Below are positions 41,836 through 51,238 of a stretch of 64,000 nt of DNA, one piece after another. The stretch covers positions 193,924-257,923 of the forward strand of contig LYOR01000002.1 of NCBI GenBank assembly GCA_001766825.1, in the 5' to 3' direction. Under the pieces are notes generated by a model that searched no databases, was not told the origin of the DNA, and worked only from the letters and a program-made list of their open reading frames with translations. Every line of letters begins with the position of its first letter. Positions within the stretch are counted from its first letter, which is position 1. Made by a program: the position numbers and the translations under genes. This DNA comes from Candidatus Syntropharchaeum butanivorans. GTDB taxonomy: Archaea; Halobacteriota; Syntropharchaeia; Syntropharchaeales; Syntropharchaeaceae.

Positions 41836-43806
41836 TTATCGGTTTTCCCTCTCTCTTTCCATGCGGTACTGGTCAACAAGCTCCTCAACCCACCTCTCTC
41901 TCTGCTTTTTCATCAGCAATCCGTACTCCTTCCTCCACTCTTCCATCTTCATCTCGAAGAGCTTCGCGTCAACGACCGCAATCTCATCACTCATCTTGAT
42001 GGAGAGTTCATCTGCCCGAAATGCAGGAATACCGAGCTCAATAAAGGCATCAGCTGCCATGTGTGACATCTCACCAAGATAAACCACGGCTTTTATCCCG
42101 ATCTCACCAAGCATTCTTACCGTGCTTTCACCACCCCCGCTTGCATCCTTAAATAACAGGATATCCCCTTTTCTTATCCCATACTCCTCCATAGATCTCA
42201 TGATCGCATTCCTATTGAACGAATCGATCACCTTGAGTGGGAGCCTCTCTCCCCTCATTTCCTGCTTTCTCACACTTTTCAGGTGCTCAATCCTCGATAG
42301 AAGCATCTTGTTCTCCTCTTTAAGCTCCCATATAACGCGCTTGAGCCGTTTTATCTCGCTATCCCTCCTCTTAAGCTCCTTACTCCTGAGCGCCATTTGC
42401 CGCTCGTGAGAGAGTATCATCCTGATTTCAGCTCTTAAATCTTCAATTTCCATCTCTTTATCTCTAATTTTAAGTTCAAGCTCCTCAATGTACTTTTTAA
42501 GAAGATCTATCCGCTCATAAGCTGATTTAAGGTCTGATCTAAGCTCAACAACCTTTTCGTCAACTTTCTCCTCCTCAACTCTATCTGAAACAGGCTTATC
42601 AACCCTTTTATCCGTTAGCAAGCTCGATATTGCTGCATCGATCTTTGATCCCCGTAGAACCCGTGCCTTGACCTCATCCACATCAACCCCCGGAGGGGTC
42701 TTCTTCTCGATCTGTTTAAACTTTGCCTTATGGCTATTATACGCGTCAAGTGCAGCAGCAAGTGCATCCCGCTCGTGATCGTTTCTGTACTCAAACGATT
42801 TCGTGAGGGCAATCTTTATATCAACCGCAAGCGACTCCTGTGGCTCGTGAAGGATCGCATTGAATGCCCTCTTAATCTTATCCACCCCTGAAGGCACGGG
42901 TTTTACGTCTGATGCCACAATGAGAGGTCTTCCCGCCTCTGCAATCGTCTCGATCAACTCAGCAGGTGTTCTGGTTCTTGAGCTTGAAAGTTCAATGAGA
43001 TTTCCGTTTAAATCAAGTATAGCAACGCCTGTCGTTGTACCCGGGTCGATTCCAACGATGATGTATCTTCTCCGTGGAGGGTTTCTCTGCTGGACAAACT
43101 CAATCCTCTCCCGTTCAAGTGGGGATACCTTAACCTGTACGTCTCCACTTCTCCCCGAAGAGATATGGATATCATCTCTCTTTGCATCAACGAGGAAGAT
43201 TGCGCTGACGTATCCCCCAAAACCCTTCTTAACGCTGAGTTCATACTTCAGGCCAGATTCTCTGAGTATATCTTTTATCTCCTCTGTCCTCTCTTTTACG
43301 GCGGCATGAACCCTTCTTCCATATCTTTTCTGGCTCCAACCTCCCTTCCCAAGGCTTCTTGCTCTGCTAACTTTTATCTGAGTTTTATCCCTGAAAAACA
43401 GGACTTCATCTCCCACCCCATCTCTTGCAAGCAATGCACAGGCGTTTGCCTCATCAAGGGGGTTGAACCGGTTGAATGTAATTCTTAACCGTTTTGCAAG
43501 CCTGTTCAGGGGCTGTCTTCTAACCCCTCCCGTGACCTGAACCAGCTTCGTCCTTGAAGGCAGCTCCCTGAGAAACTCGGCAAGCGATCCATCTCCTCTT
43601 CCTTTATCATTCCCAAGCTCGTATATGTTGTCTGTCGCGACGATCTCAGGTTTCAGGCGTTTTATCATACGTATCAGCCTGAACCTGCTGATAGATGGGA
43701 ACCGCTCAACCGTCCCTCTGGTTTCATTGAGAACAACGACAGCGTATGACCTGCCACACTTCGATCGTCTGGCGAGATCGACCCCGAGAATCACTCTATC
43801 CGACAA
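41836..43806 (-). CDS. DUF460 RNase H-fold (RuvC/YqgF-like) protein with coiled coil
   Basis: A 656-residue protein with two RNase H-like parts: residues 1-140 (ILGVDLARRS at the start) and about 240-370 (IIVGIDPGTTTGVAILDLNG). A coiled coil (430-520) and a C-terminal domain follow. Such archaeal proteins are annotated as predicted RNase H-like nucleases; function is unproven. Between the two folds a GKGGWSQKRYGRR segment (residues 153-165) matches the GGWSQKR of the Vms1-type protein at 35513. The start is TTG at 43806; GTG at 43794 is an alternative. It lies between the chaperonin and xseA. Confidence 0.75.
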   Translation of the reverse strand: MSDRVILGVDLARRSKCGRSYAVVVLNETRGTVERFPSISRFRLIRMIKRLKPEIVATDNIYELGNDKGRGDGSLAEFLRELPSRTKLVQVTGGVRRQPLNRLAKRLRITFNRFNPLDEANACALLARDGVGDEVLFFRDKTQIKVSRARSLGKGGWSQKRYGRRVHAAVKERTEEIKDILRESGLKYELSVKKGFGGYVSAIFLVDAKRDDIHISSGRSGDVQVKVSPLERERIEFVQQRNPPRRRYIIVGIDPGTTTGVAILDLNGNLIELSSSRTRTPAELIETIAEAGRPLIVASDVKPVPSGVDKIKRAFNAILHEPQESLAVDIKIALTKSFEYRNDHERDALAAALDAYNSHKAKFKQIEKKTPPGVDVDEVKARVLRGSKIDAAISSLLTDKRVDKPVSDRVEEEKVDEKVVELRSDLKSAYERIDLLKKYIEELELKIRDKEMEIEDLRAEIRMILSHERQMALRSKELKRRDSEIKRLKRVIWELKEENKMLLSRIEHLKSVRKQEMRGERLPLKVIDSFNRNAIMRSMEEYGIRKGDILLFKDASGGGESTVRMLGEIGIKAVVYLGEMSHMAADAFIELGIPAFRADELSIKMSDEIAVVDAKLFEMKMEEWRKEYGLLMKKQRERWVEELVDQYRMERERENR

Positions 43807-43848
43807 TTTTCATACCACTCTCCGTACCTTTACAGGTGAAGTGATGGA

Positions 43849-45615
43849 TCATGATGAGGGTGAGAGTGGCTTGTAGACCTCCCTCCCATACCACCTGTTC
43901 AGGACGCGGGGTACACTCTCCCACCCATAGACCTTGATCATATCCCGAACATTCTTCCTCCCGAAGAGCCTCACAGCCTCTCTGTAAGCCTCTTCCACAT
44001 CTTTCTCTGCCTTGAGTGCGACTTTTATATCCTCCTTTGTCAGATCCTCCCCCCTCTTCTTGAGGTCCTTGCGCGGTATGAAGTCATCGACCCTCAGTAT
44101 CATTATAGCGGTCATTGTAGCACCTTGAATCACCTGACGCTTCATTCCAAGTGGCTCTATGATGCCCTGCTCAAGTGTATCAACGATCTTCCCTTCTTCT
44201 GCATTGATTCCGGCCGATATCCTCCCTGCACTGTGCTCATGCTTCAGGGAGATGATGGTAGAGACCATATCCATGCCACTATTTATCGCAAGGATACGGG
44301 GTATCGATTCAAGTGCATCTGCGAATGCAAGGACCGCCAACTGCTCCTTTGATCTTATCGTATATGCAAAGTGCCTGAGTCTTGCTGCAACCTCAACCTC
44401 AACCGCTCCCCCACCTGGCAGGATTGAACGATCCTCGAGTGTATGGATCGTAGTCTGAATAGCATCGTTCAGTGTTCGTCTAACTTCATCGACCATCTGT
44501 TTTGTTCCACCACGGATCATCACCGTCACAACAGGTGAATCCTCCTTTTCTATCAGGATGAACCTGTGATCCCCAATCTGCTCCTCCCTTATCGATTTTG
44601 CATGCCCGAGATCCTCCTCCCTGACCTCATCAATATCTGATACGATCCTCCCCCCTGTGAGCTCCGAGATCCTCATCAGGTTTTCTGACGGGAGGTTTCT
44701 GACCGCGAATATCCCTGCCTTCCGGAAGAAATCCATCGCGACAGGATCCATCTTTCGTGAGTTCAGGACTGCATTCACGCCAAGCCTGTTAATCATCTCA
44801 GCGATCTCACTGAAGATCGCAAACTCTGCCATGTGCATCTTTGTGATCTGTCCGGCCTCAAGGATGAGGTCTACCGCACCACCGAGCTTCCGCTTGACAT
44901 CGTATAACTTGAGTTTTGCGTTTAAAAGGAGAATCTTGGGATTCTCTACGGTATTCTGCATGTGAGGTACGAGCGTCCGGTTCTCAATAATCATCCCATT
45001 GAAGAGGAAGATATCCCGGATACTTCCGCCTGTTGAGCTCTGGAAGTAGATGTTTTTCGCATCTTTTGACCTTAAAACAGCATCAACCACCATATCCGCG
45101 AAGATATCCCGGTAGCCTGCAAGGATCTTACTGTTCAGTGAAGTTCGTGCAACCGGCAGGAGTGAGCGCTTGTCCTGTGAGCTGAGTGGCATTGCAAGCT
45201 CATTCAGGATGAGTATCGCCTCCTGCATCGCCATCGTATACCCTTTCACGATATTTGAGGGGTGCAGACCGGTCATCAAAAGCTCCTTTGCCCTTGAAAG
45301 AAGCTCTCCGGCAAGAATTACTACGGATGTTGTCCCATCCCCGGCAATCTCATCCTGCACCTTTGCGAGTTCAAGCATCATACCCTCGATCGGATGATCG
45401 ACACAGATATTCTCGAATATCGTCCTCCCATCTCTTGTGACAATTATAAAGCCATCCTCATCGATGATAATCTTGTGAGCACCAAGCGGACCCAATGAAG
45501 ACCTCACAAGATCCGCAAAGCTCTTTGCAACGGTAATATTGGAATCCTGAATGATCCTGTGGATTTCCTTCTCGGATTTGTCAAGAAGTGGGTTAGCCTC
45601 CCCTGCCTGTTTCAT
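43849..45615 (-). CDS. Divergent group II chaperonin (thermosome-like) subunit
   Basis: A 588-residue CCT/thermosome-family protein. The nucleotide-binding site is visible: SLGPLGAHKIIIDEDG near residue 42 and DEIAGDGTTSVVILAGE near 90. The apical region and the returning equatorial domain (ILPGGGAVEVEVAARL near 395) are present. It departs from standard thermosome subunits in several conserved places: SGMDMVST replaces the usual GLDPIDxL. The tail after the VDDFIPRKD strand is extended by about 60 residues. It is probably a diverged paralogue of the main chaperonin. The ATG at 45615 follows GGTGG. Confidence 0.85.
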   Translation of the reverse strand: MKQAGEANPLLDKSEKEIHRIIQDSNITVAKSFADLVRSSLGPLGAHKIIIDEDGFIIVTRDGRTIFENICVDHPIEGMMLELAKVQDEIAGDGTTSVVILAGELLSRAKELLMTGLHPSNIVKGYTMAMQEAILILNELAMPLSSQDKRSLLPVARTSLNSKILAGYRDIFADMVVDAVLRSKDAKNIYFQSSTGGSIRDIFLFNGMIIENRTLVPHMQNTVENPKILLLNAKLKLYDVKRKLGGAVDLILEAGQITKMHMAEFAIFSEIAEMINRLGVNAVLNSRKMDPVAMDFFRKAGIFAVRNLPSENLMRISELTGGRIVSDIDEVREEDLGHAKSIREEQIGDHRFILIEKEDSPVVTVMIRGGTKQMVDEVRRTLNDAIQTTIHTLEDRSILPGGGAVEVEVAARLRHFAYTIRSKEQLAVLAFADALESIPRILAINSGMDMVSTIISLKHEHSAGRISAGINAEEGKIVDTLEQGIIEPLGMKRQVIQGATMTAIMILRVDDFIPRKDLKKRGEDLTKEDIKVALKAEKDVEEAYREAVRLFGRKNVRDMIKVYGWESVPRVLNRWYGREVYKPLSPSS

Positions 45616-45697
45616 CAAACCACCCTTATCTCTTCATATCTCTATTATACACCCCGGTATCAAAAGCTTTTCGTCCAACCTCTGATGGGAATTATAT

Positions 45698-47218
45698 CTA
45701 CAGGGAGGTGAGTCGCTTGATGACAAATCCACGATCAAGTGAGACCAGGAACCACCCTGCCCGGGGTCCAGATCTCCTCCCAAGGAAGAGGAGGTATATC
45801 GCCTCGAATATCTCCTTTGGCTCGACGCCAACCTTTTCTGCGATGGCATACACCTGCTGATGTACCATCTCGGCATCAAGCTCTTTTTCCATGAGGAATT
45901 TTGATAGTTCGGAGAGGGCTTCTCTCACGGGTTGAGCAATCTCATGTGCCTCCGGGGGTACCTCCTCTCTCACCTCAAACCTCACAGATGGTGGTGCAAA
46001 CCGCTCAAGCCACTCTTTTGCGTATTTGCTGTATTGTTTGAGGAGATCAATATCCTCTATCCTGTATCCACTTCGTTTTATGATTTCAAGCATCTTTACA
46101 GGGTCAAATCTCGCAATCTGTACGATGTTGATGATATGTCTGAACGGGACATCTATCATGGGACTCTTGCTCGTTCTCGAGAGCGCTTTTGACCGGTCCG
46201 ATGATATATCCGACCGCTCATACTCATCTATGATGTGAAGAAGCCCGAACCCGGGGTCAAGCTCGATGTGCTTCTCGGGCCTTGTTCTGATGATGACGTA
46301 TCTGAGTATCTCAGGGGGCACACAGGACAACATCTCCTGGATTGTTATTGCAACCCCCTTCGATGATGACATCGAGCCTTTTCCCTTAAGCAATACATGT
46401 TCAAATGGAATTGGATATGGAGGCTCATAATTATAGATCTCCTTTGATATCCTCGTCCCAGAGTCGTATGAGCTCCCAGAAGATGCGTGATCCTTCCCGA
46501 AAGGTTCTGCTGTAACTCCAAGGATCTTCCATCTTGCAGGCCAATCAACCCGCCATGTGAGCTTACCCCCGCCGATAACCGAGACCTCCCCCTCATCCCC
46601 ACACCGGCATCTGTACTCCACGTATCCCCTTTCAGGATCAAAGCCTGTAACCGTTGTCGTTGTGAGTCTCCCACAACTCCTGCATATCGGGTTGAAAGGG
46701 CTCCATCCCGATTTTGTGGTCTTACCTGTGACAGCATCAATGATTGAGACGATCTTATCACGCATTTTAAGTGCCGTTATGATCGCATCTCTGTAGTATC
46801 CCTTTTTGTACATCTCATCTGCCCGATATACCTCAACCTCCACCTCTAACTCACTGAGAGACTCCAGAAATGGGCGCAAGAAATGCTCTGCATAGTTCCT
46901 GCAGCACCCTTCTGGATCAGGGATCTCTGAGAGGGGGCGTCCCACATACTCGCTGTATGAATCAGGCAGGAATGGGTAGACCCGTCTGAGCGGGTCGAAC
47001 GTATCTGAGATGTATATCAGGCGTGCATCATCCGCCCCCTTATCACGCAGCGCCCTGTAGATGGCATCCGCTGTTATGACCTCCCTGAGATTTCCGATGT
47101 GAATCGGGCCTGAGGGTGAGATGCCGGTTGCAACAACCTGAGGACGTCCCGTCCTTATAAGATCCTCCGCGATCACGTCTGCCCAGTGAATCTTCCCCTC
47201 TTTGGCCATCCTCCTCAC
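45698..47218 (-). CDS. lysS: Lysyl-tRNA synthetase, class I
   Basis: Charges tRNA-Lys. The 506-residue enzyme is of the archaeal class I type: HIGN motif in GPIHIGNLREV near residue 40, KMSKS-like GKGSMSSSKG near 280, and zinc-type cysteines CRSCG and CRCG near 180-210. A helical anticodon-binding domain ends it. GTG at 47218 overlaps the alaX stop as GTGA and is preferred; an ATG at 47209 directly abuts the GGAGG. Being coupled to alaX and a PAS-STAS gene is unusual. Confidence 0.94.
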   Translation of the reverse strand: MRRMAKEGKIHWADVIAEDLIRTGRPQVVATGISPSGPIHIGNLREVITADAIYRALRDKGADDARLIYISDTFDPLRRVYPFLPDSYSEYVGRPLSEIPDPEGCCRNYAEHFLRPFLESLSELEVEVEVYRADEMYKKGYYRDAIITALKMRDKIVSIIDAVTGKTTKSGWSPFNPICRSCGRLTTTTVTGFDPERGYVEYRCRCGDEGEVSVIGGGKLTWRVDWPARWKILGVTAEPFGKDHASSGSSYDSGTRISKEIYNYEPPYPIPFEHVLLKGKGSMSSSKGVAITIQEMLSCVPPEILRYVIIRTRPEKHIELDPGFGLLHIIDEYERSDISSDRSKALSRTSKSPMIDVPFRHIINIVQIARFDPVKMLEIIKRSGYRIEDIDLLKQYSKYAKEWLERFAPPSVRFEVREEVPPEAHEIAQPVREALSELSKFLMEKELDAEMVHQQVYAIAEKVGVEPKEIFEAIYLLFLGRRSGPRAGWFLVSLDRGFVIKRLTSL

Positions 47219-47949
47219 ACCACTTTAAAGTAGATCCTTCGGTTCTTCTTTCCCTTATTCTCGAGCTTGAGAAGCTCAATCCTCCCTATCTCACCAAGTC
47301 TTTTGACGTGGGTACCACCATCAGCCTGTCTGTCGATACCCTCAATCTCAACAATTCTGAGCTCGGTCAGATCCTTAGGGAGCCCCTTTGCAAGGAGCGT
47401 GATCCCCTCTGCCTCCTCTCTCGGCAGATAATAGTGGCGCACAGCGAGATCTTGCTTTATCATCTCATTCGCCTCCTCGATGAACCCCTCCATTTGAGCT
47501 CGATCGAACCTCTCAAGCGAGAAGTCAATTCTTACCTTCTCGATATCAAGCTGGTTGCCTGTAATAAGCGCTCCGGTCTCCCTGTTAATGATCGCACTCA
47601 GAAGATGTGCCGCTGTATGCGATCTCATCAGCTTATATCGCCTGTCCCAATCAAGGAGACACCTTACAAGATCTCCTTCCACAGGTTCTCTCTTATCAGC
47701 TTCAATCCGTTCGATCTCATGGGAGACAAGACCACCGAACCTGCCCACATAAACAACACGGTAACGTGCAACCTCCTCCTCTTCCTCTATCAGGATCATC
47801 TCTCCGGTATCGTGTGGCTGTCCCCCGGAGCTTGGATGAAATATCGTGGAGTCAAGTACAACATACTTTCCATCCTTCACGGTTACAACTCGTGCCACAT
47901 TTTCCCGCCTGTAACTGTCATCAAGGTATATCTCATGCACTCTCTTCAC
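47215..47949 (-). CDS. alaX: AlaX-type alanyl-tRNA editing protein
   Basis: Hydrolyses mischarged Ser- or Gly-tRNA-Ala in trans. The 244-residue protein has the N-terminal beta domain (VLDSTIFHPSSGGQPHDTG) and the editing core with HTAAHLL near residue 115, so it is of the medium AlaX type. The second metal motif reads DRQADGGTHVKR near 210. The family normally has CxxxH here, and the Cys position appears as Asp, while the His is kept. Metal binding may differ. The ATG overlaps the PAS-STAS stop as ATGA; lysS follows with a GTGA overlap. Confidence 0.88.
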   Translation of the reverse strand: MKRVHEIYLDDSYRRENVARVVTVKDGKYVVLDSTIFHPSSGGQPHDTGEMILIEEEEEVARYRVVYVGRFGGLVSHEIERIEADKREPVEGDLVRCLLDWDRRYKLMRSHTAAHLLSAIINRETGALITGNQLDIEKVRIDFSLERFDRAQMEGFIEEANEMIKQDLAVRHYYLPREEAEGITLLAKGLPKDLTELRIVEIEGIDRQADGGTHVKRLGEIGRIELLKLENKGKKNRRIYFKVV

Positions 47950-49472
47950 TTTTCCACCAGAGGAATCGCATCCATGAGTCCTTCACGGAGTGTTCTCCGT
48001 GTATCAACATCTGTAAGGTCAATACCGATGCTTGTTATTGTGTCTGCCATATCCGGCCTTATACCGGTGAGTATAACCCTGCTCCCAAGGATCTGCGCCG
48101 CCCTCACCGTCTTAACAAGATGTTGAGCCACATCTGCATCGATTTTGGGTATACCACTTACATCGAGTATCACGGCCTCTGCCCCCTGCTTAACGATTGC
48201 TCCGAGTAACCTTTCCATGATTTGCTCTGCTCGTCCAGTTTCGAGTGTGCCGATTAGCGGGAGTAAGAGTACTTTTTCCCACACCTCGATAACAGGGGTT
48301 GAGACCCTCATGATCTCCTCGCTCAACCTCTCTCTTTCCTTCATCAACCGCTTCAGATCTGTGATATCCGCGATGTACTTCAAACCTCCGATGATATTTC
48401 CATCATCATCTACAAGTGGTGCACAGGTGAACTGTATATCCATCTCCTTCACACCCCTCAGGTGAGTCTCCCCACGTATGGCACGGCCCTGGTCCATTAT
48501 CTGGATGATACAGCATCTATCTGTGCCACATTCTGGTGTATCAAATACCTCATAACACTTTTTACCGATCGCATCCTCCGGTCTCATCCCCATCGCCTCG
48601 GCTCCAGCCCTGTTTATAAATTTGATGGTAATATCTTTGTCCACTGCAATGATAGGGATCGGTGCGTTCTCTAAATACATAACTTTCTCTTTTGCATCGT
48701 CCAGAGCAGCCCTCAACTCATCTATTCTGGTCCCAGTATGAAGGAGTGCATAGATATTGCCATTTTCATCCCTCAGCGGTTCACAGGTGTACTTGATCGG
48801 ATAAAGATCCTCGCCCATCTTGACGTCGACCTCAAACTCAAACTTTTCTCCTTTTGCTGCCCTCTCATAGACGTCTTTCATCTTTTGCTGGATTTCCTCT
48901 GAGTACTCCCACCATGGCATCTGGTCAAACCTCGTCCCGAGAACATCCTCAAGCTTGATCCCGAACTTCTCGATCGTGACAGCACTCGTGAACTGAAGTC
49001 TCCCCTCGAGGTCTGTCACCGCCATATACGTCGGCATGTTATCAAGGTATGCGACCTTCTGCTGAGCATCTTCCAGCGCCTGTTTCTTCTCACTGACATC
49101 TCGTCCTTCTGCAACGAGATACCTGAGATTTCCCGCTTCATCAAAGACCGGATGCATGCTGAACTCGATCCATATCAACGACCCATCTGCCGTCTGCACC
49201 TGAATTTCGTGTATAAGACGCTTCCCACCGGCACACGTTGCTATGTCAGCCTTTATCCTCTCCCGTGCATCTTCTGAGTATGCCCACCAGTAGGTATCGT
49301 AGAACTTCTTGCCCTTCACGTCCTCAAGTGTTATCCCTGCAAGCTCAAGCGGGGCGTTGTTGACAAAGATCACCGTTCCATCCGGGGAGAGAACCCCGAC
49401 AAAAGTGACCATGTCGTTGAGAAGCTTTGAGTAGAACGCCTCATCCTCACCAAGATCCATCTTTGCACCCAC
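47946..49472 (-). CDS. Triple-PAS protein with C-terminal STAS domain (RsbR-like)
   Basis: A 508-residue cytosolic sensor. Three PAS domains (about 12-135, 140-265 and 270-390) are joined by short helices. The second and third start at LDNMPTYMAVTDLEG and LENAPIPIIAVDKD. The C-terminus is a STAS domain (395-505) with AEAVILDVSGIPKIDADVA. The Thr that RsbR-type kinases phosphorylate appears replaced by Asp, leaving Ser in the DVSG loop. There is no kinase, so signalling would be by partner binding. It is the first gene of an operon with alaX and lysS. Starts at 49472 (GTG) and 49460 (ATG) are both plausible. Confidence 0.82.
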   Translation of the reverse strand: MGAKMDLGEDEAFYSKLLNDMVTFVGVLSPDGTVIFVNNAPLELAGITLEDVKGKKFYDTYWWAYSEDARERIKADIATCAGGKRLIHEIQVQTADGSLIWIEFSMHPVFDEAGNLRYLVAEGRDVSEKKQALEDAQQKVAYLDNMPTYMAVTDLEGRLQFTSAVTIEKFGIKLEDVLGTRFDQMPWWEYSEEIQQKMKDVYERAAKGEKFEFEVDVKMGEDLYPIKYTCEPLRDENGNIYALLHTGTRIDELRAALDDAKEKVMYLENAPIPIIAVDKDITIKFINRAGAEAMGMRPEDAIGKKCYEVFDTPECGTDRCCIIQIMDQGRAIRGETHLRGVKEMDIQFTCAPLVDDDGNIIGGLKYIADITDLKRLMKERERLSEEIMRVSTPVIEVWEKVLLLPLIGTLETGRAEQIMERLLGAIVKQGAEAVILDVSGIPKIDADVAQHLVKTVRAAQILGSRVILTGIRPDMADTITSIGIDLTDVDTRRTLREGLMDAIPLVEK

Positions 49473-49493
49473 GTGAGTAATCTCATGGGGCGA

Positions 49494-49501
49494 TTATATA
49501 A
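49494..49501 (-). promoter_or_regulatory. Palindromic TATA box of the PAS-STAS/alaX/lysS operon
   Basis: TTATATAA centred at 49497.5, about 26 nt before the GTG at 49472 and 38 nt before the ATG at 49460. Confidence 0.5.
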
Positions 49502-49556
49502 CTTTACCTCAAGATTCTTCAGTGCAAGAGAAAAGAATCCCATCACATCCGACACC

Positions 49557-49564
49557 ATTTTATA
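49557..49564 (+). promoter_or_regulatory. TATA box of pheT
   Basis: TTTTATAG-like box centred about 28 nt before the ATG at 49589; no ribosome site is needed if the transcript is leaderless, and none is evident. Confidence 0.5.
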
Positions 49565-49588
49565 GAACCAGCTCCATGATAGACCCAT

Positions 49589-51238
49589 ATGCCAGTCATC
49601 CGGTTAGATTGCAGAGATCTGGAGGAGCTCACAGGTCTTGACAGGGATCAGATCATCGATAAGATCCCCATGATCGGTGCAGATATAGAACGGATCGAGG
49701 AGGATCATATCGATGTTGAGTTCTTTCCCAACCGACCCGATCTTTTCAGTGTCGAGGGCGTTGCAAGGGCGATGAGAGCATTTCTCGGTCTTGAACCCGG
49801 GCTAAAAGCGTATCAGGTTGGCGAGTCAGGGGTTGTTCTCCAGGTAGAACCTTCTGTCAAACCCATTCGACCTTTCATTGCCTGTGCAGTTGTAAGAGAT
49901 CTTGATTTTACAATCCCTTCATTTATTGAGGCTCTGATGGGGCTCCAGGAGCACATTCACTGGGTACTTGGGCGTGACCGGAAGCAGGTTTCGATCGGCA
50001 TCCATGACATCTCCAAAGTGAAGCCCCCCTTCAGATACCTTGGTGAGTCTCCTGATTTTGCATTTGTGCCGCTTGATTTTGATCGTGAGATCTCGATGGA
50101 GGAGATACTGCGGGTGCACCCCAAAGGTATCAGGTTTGCAGGTATTCTTAGCGGAATGGATCGTTTTCCACTTATTATTGATGCAAATGGGGATGTTTTA
50201 TCCTTCCCTCCGATTATAAACGGAGAACTTACGCGGGTCACAGAAGAGACGAGAGATCTATTCATCGATGTTACAGGGACAGGTGAGGCGGTGAACTACG
50301 CTCTTAACATCATTGTTACTGCCCTGGTTGAGCGCGGAGGTTTTATCGAATCCGTCAGGATCATCGATCTTGAGGGGGAAAAGAGCATGATCACACCTGA
50401 TCTCACGCCAGCTCGTATGGCTCTCCCCATCTCAGAGGCTTCACGCCTTATAGGGCTTGATCTTGGGGTTGAGGATTGCATAAATTCACTTGAGCGGATG
50501 GGATTCGGGATAGAAGGGGTTGATGGCGGTATTTTAAGCGTTTTAATCCCCCCTTATCGTGCAGATATACTCCACCAATACGATCTTGTCGAGGATGTTG
50601 CAATAGGGTATGGATACGACCGTATAACACCTGAAATGCCTGATACACCAGGTATCGGGAGGATTCACCCGCTTGAAACCTTGAAATCGATAATAAGAGA
50701 TGCGATGATCGGACTCGGTTACTTTGAGGTTATGACCTTCACCCTGACATCCCCCAGGATGCAGTTTGAGTGGATGGGATGGGAGGAATCCGGCTCACAC
50801 ATCACGCTTATGCATCCGATAAGCGAAGAACAGACGATCCTCAGGAGGAATATCCTCCCAAATCTGCTTGAGATACTCATGCTGAACAGGCACCGGGAAC
50901 TCCCCCAGCGTATATTTGAGGTGGGAGACGTCGTTGTCGATGAGAAGAACGAACTTCACCTTGCAGCGGTTTCAATACACGCTTTTGCCGATTTTTCTGA
51001 GGTTCGATCACTTGTTGATGCGGTAATTTCTGAGATCTGGAGCGATAGTCCGGTTAAGATCGCACCGTCGGATAATGAGGCGTTCATCCCGGGCAGAAGG
51101 GCAGATATCCTCATGCAGGATGATATTGTCGGGTTCTTTGGGGAGATCCATCCGGATGTAATCCGTGCATTCGAGCTTGAGCATCCGATCGTTGGCTTTG
51201 AGATAAATGCATCGAGGATGGGAGAGGTGAGTGTATGA
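49589..51238 (+). CDS. pheT: Phenylalanyl-tRNA synthetase beta subunit
   Basis: Beta subunit of the (alpha-beta)2 enzyme. The 549-residue protein is the short archaeal or eukaryotic type, without the N-terminal EMAP-like domain. It begins with a B1-like domain containing [19 protein letters not shown] near residue 50 and a B3/4 editing domain (about 95-265). A B5 domain ([24 protein letters not shown] near 320-345) follows, then a catalytic-like domain ending in [14 protein letters not shown]. The alpha subunit gene is not in the window. It overlaps purE as ATGA. Confidence 0.95.
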   Translation: MPVIRLDCRDLEELTGLDRDQIIDKIPMIGADIERIEEDHIDVEFFPNRPDLFSVEGVARAMRAFLGLEPGLKAYQVGESGVVLQVEPSVKPIRPFIACAVVRDLDFTIPSFIEALMGLQEHIHWVLGRDRKQVSIGIHDISKVKPPFRYLGESPDFAFVPLDFDREISMEEILRVHPKGIRFAGILSGMDRFPLIIDANGDVLSFPPIINGELTRVTEETRDLFIDVTGTGEAVNYALNIIVTALVERGGFIESVRIIDLEGEKSMITPDLTPARMALPISEASRLIGLDLGVEDCINSLERMGFGIEGVDGGILSVLIPPYRADILHQYDLVEDVAIGYGYDRITPEMPDTPGIGRIHPLETLKSIIRDAMIGLGYFEVMTFTLTSPRMQFEWMGWEESGSHITLMHPISEEQTILRRNILPNLLEILMLNRHRELPQRIFEVGDVVVDEKNELHLAAVSIHAFADFSEVRSLVDAVISEIWSDSPVKIAPSDNEAFIPGRRADILMQDDIVGFFGEIHPDVIRAFELEHPIVGFEINASRMGEVSV

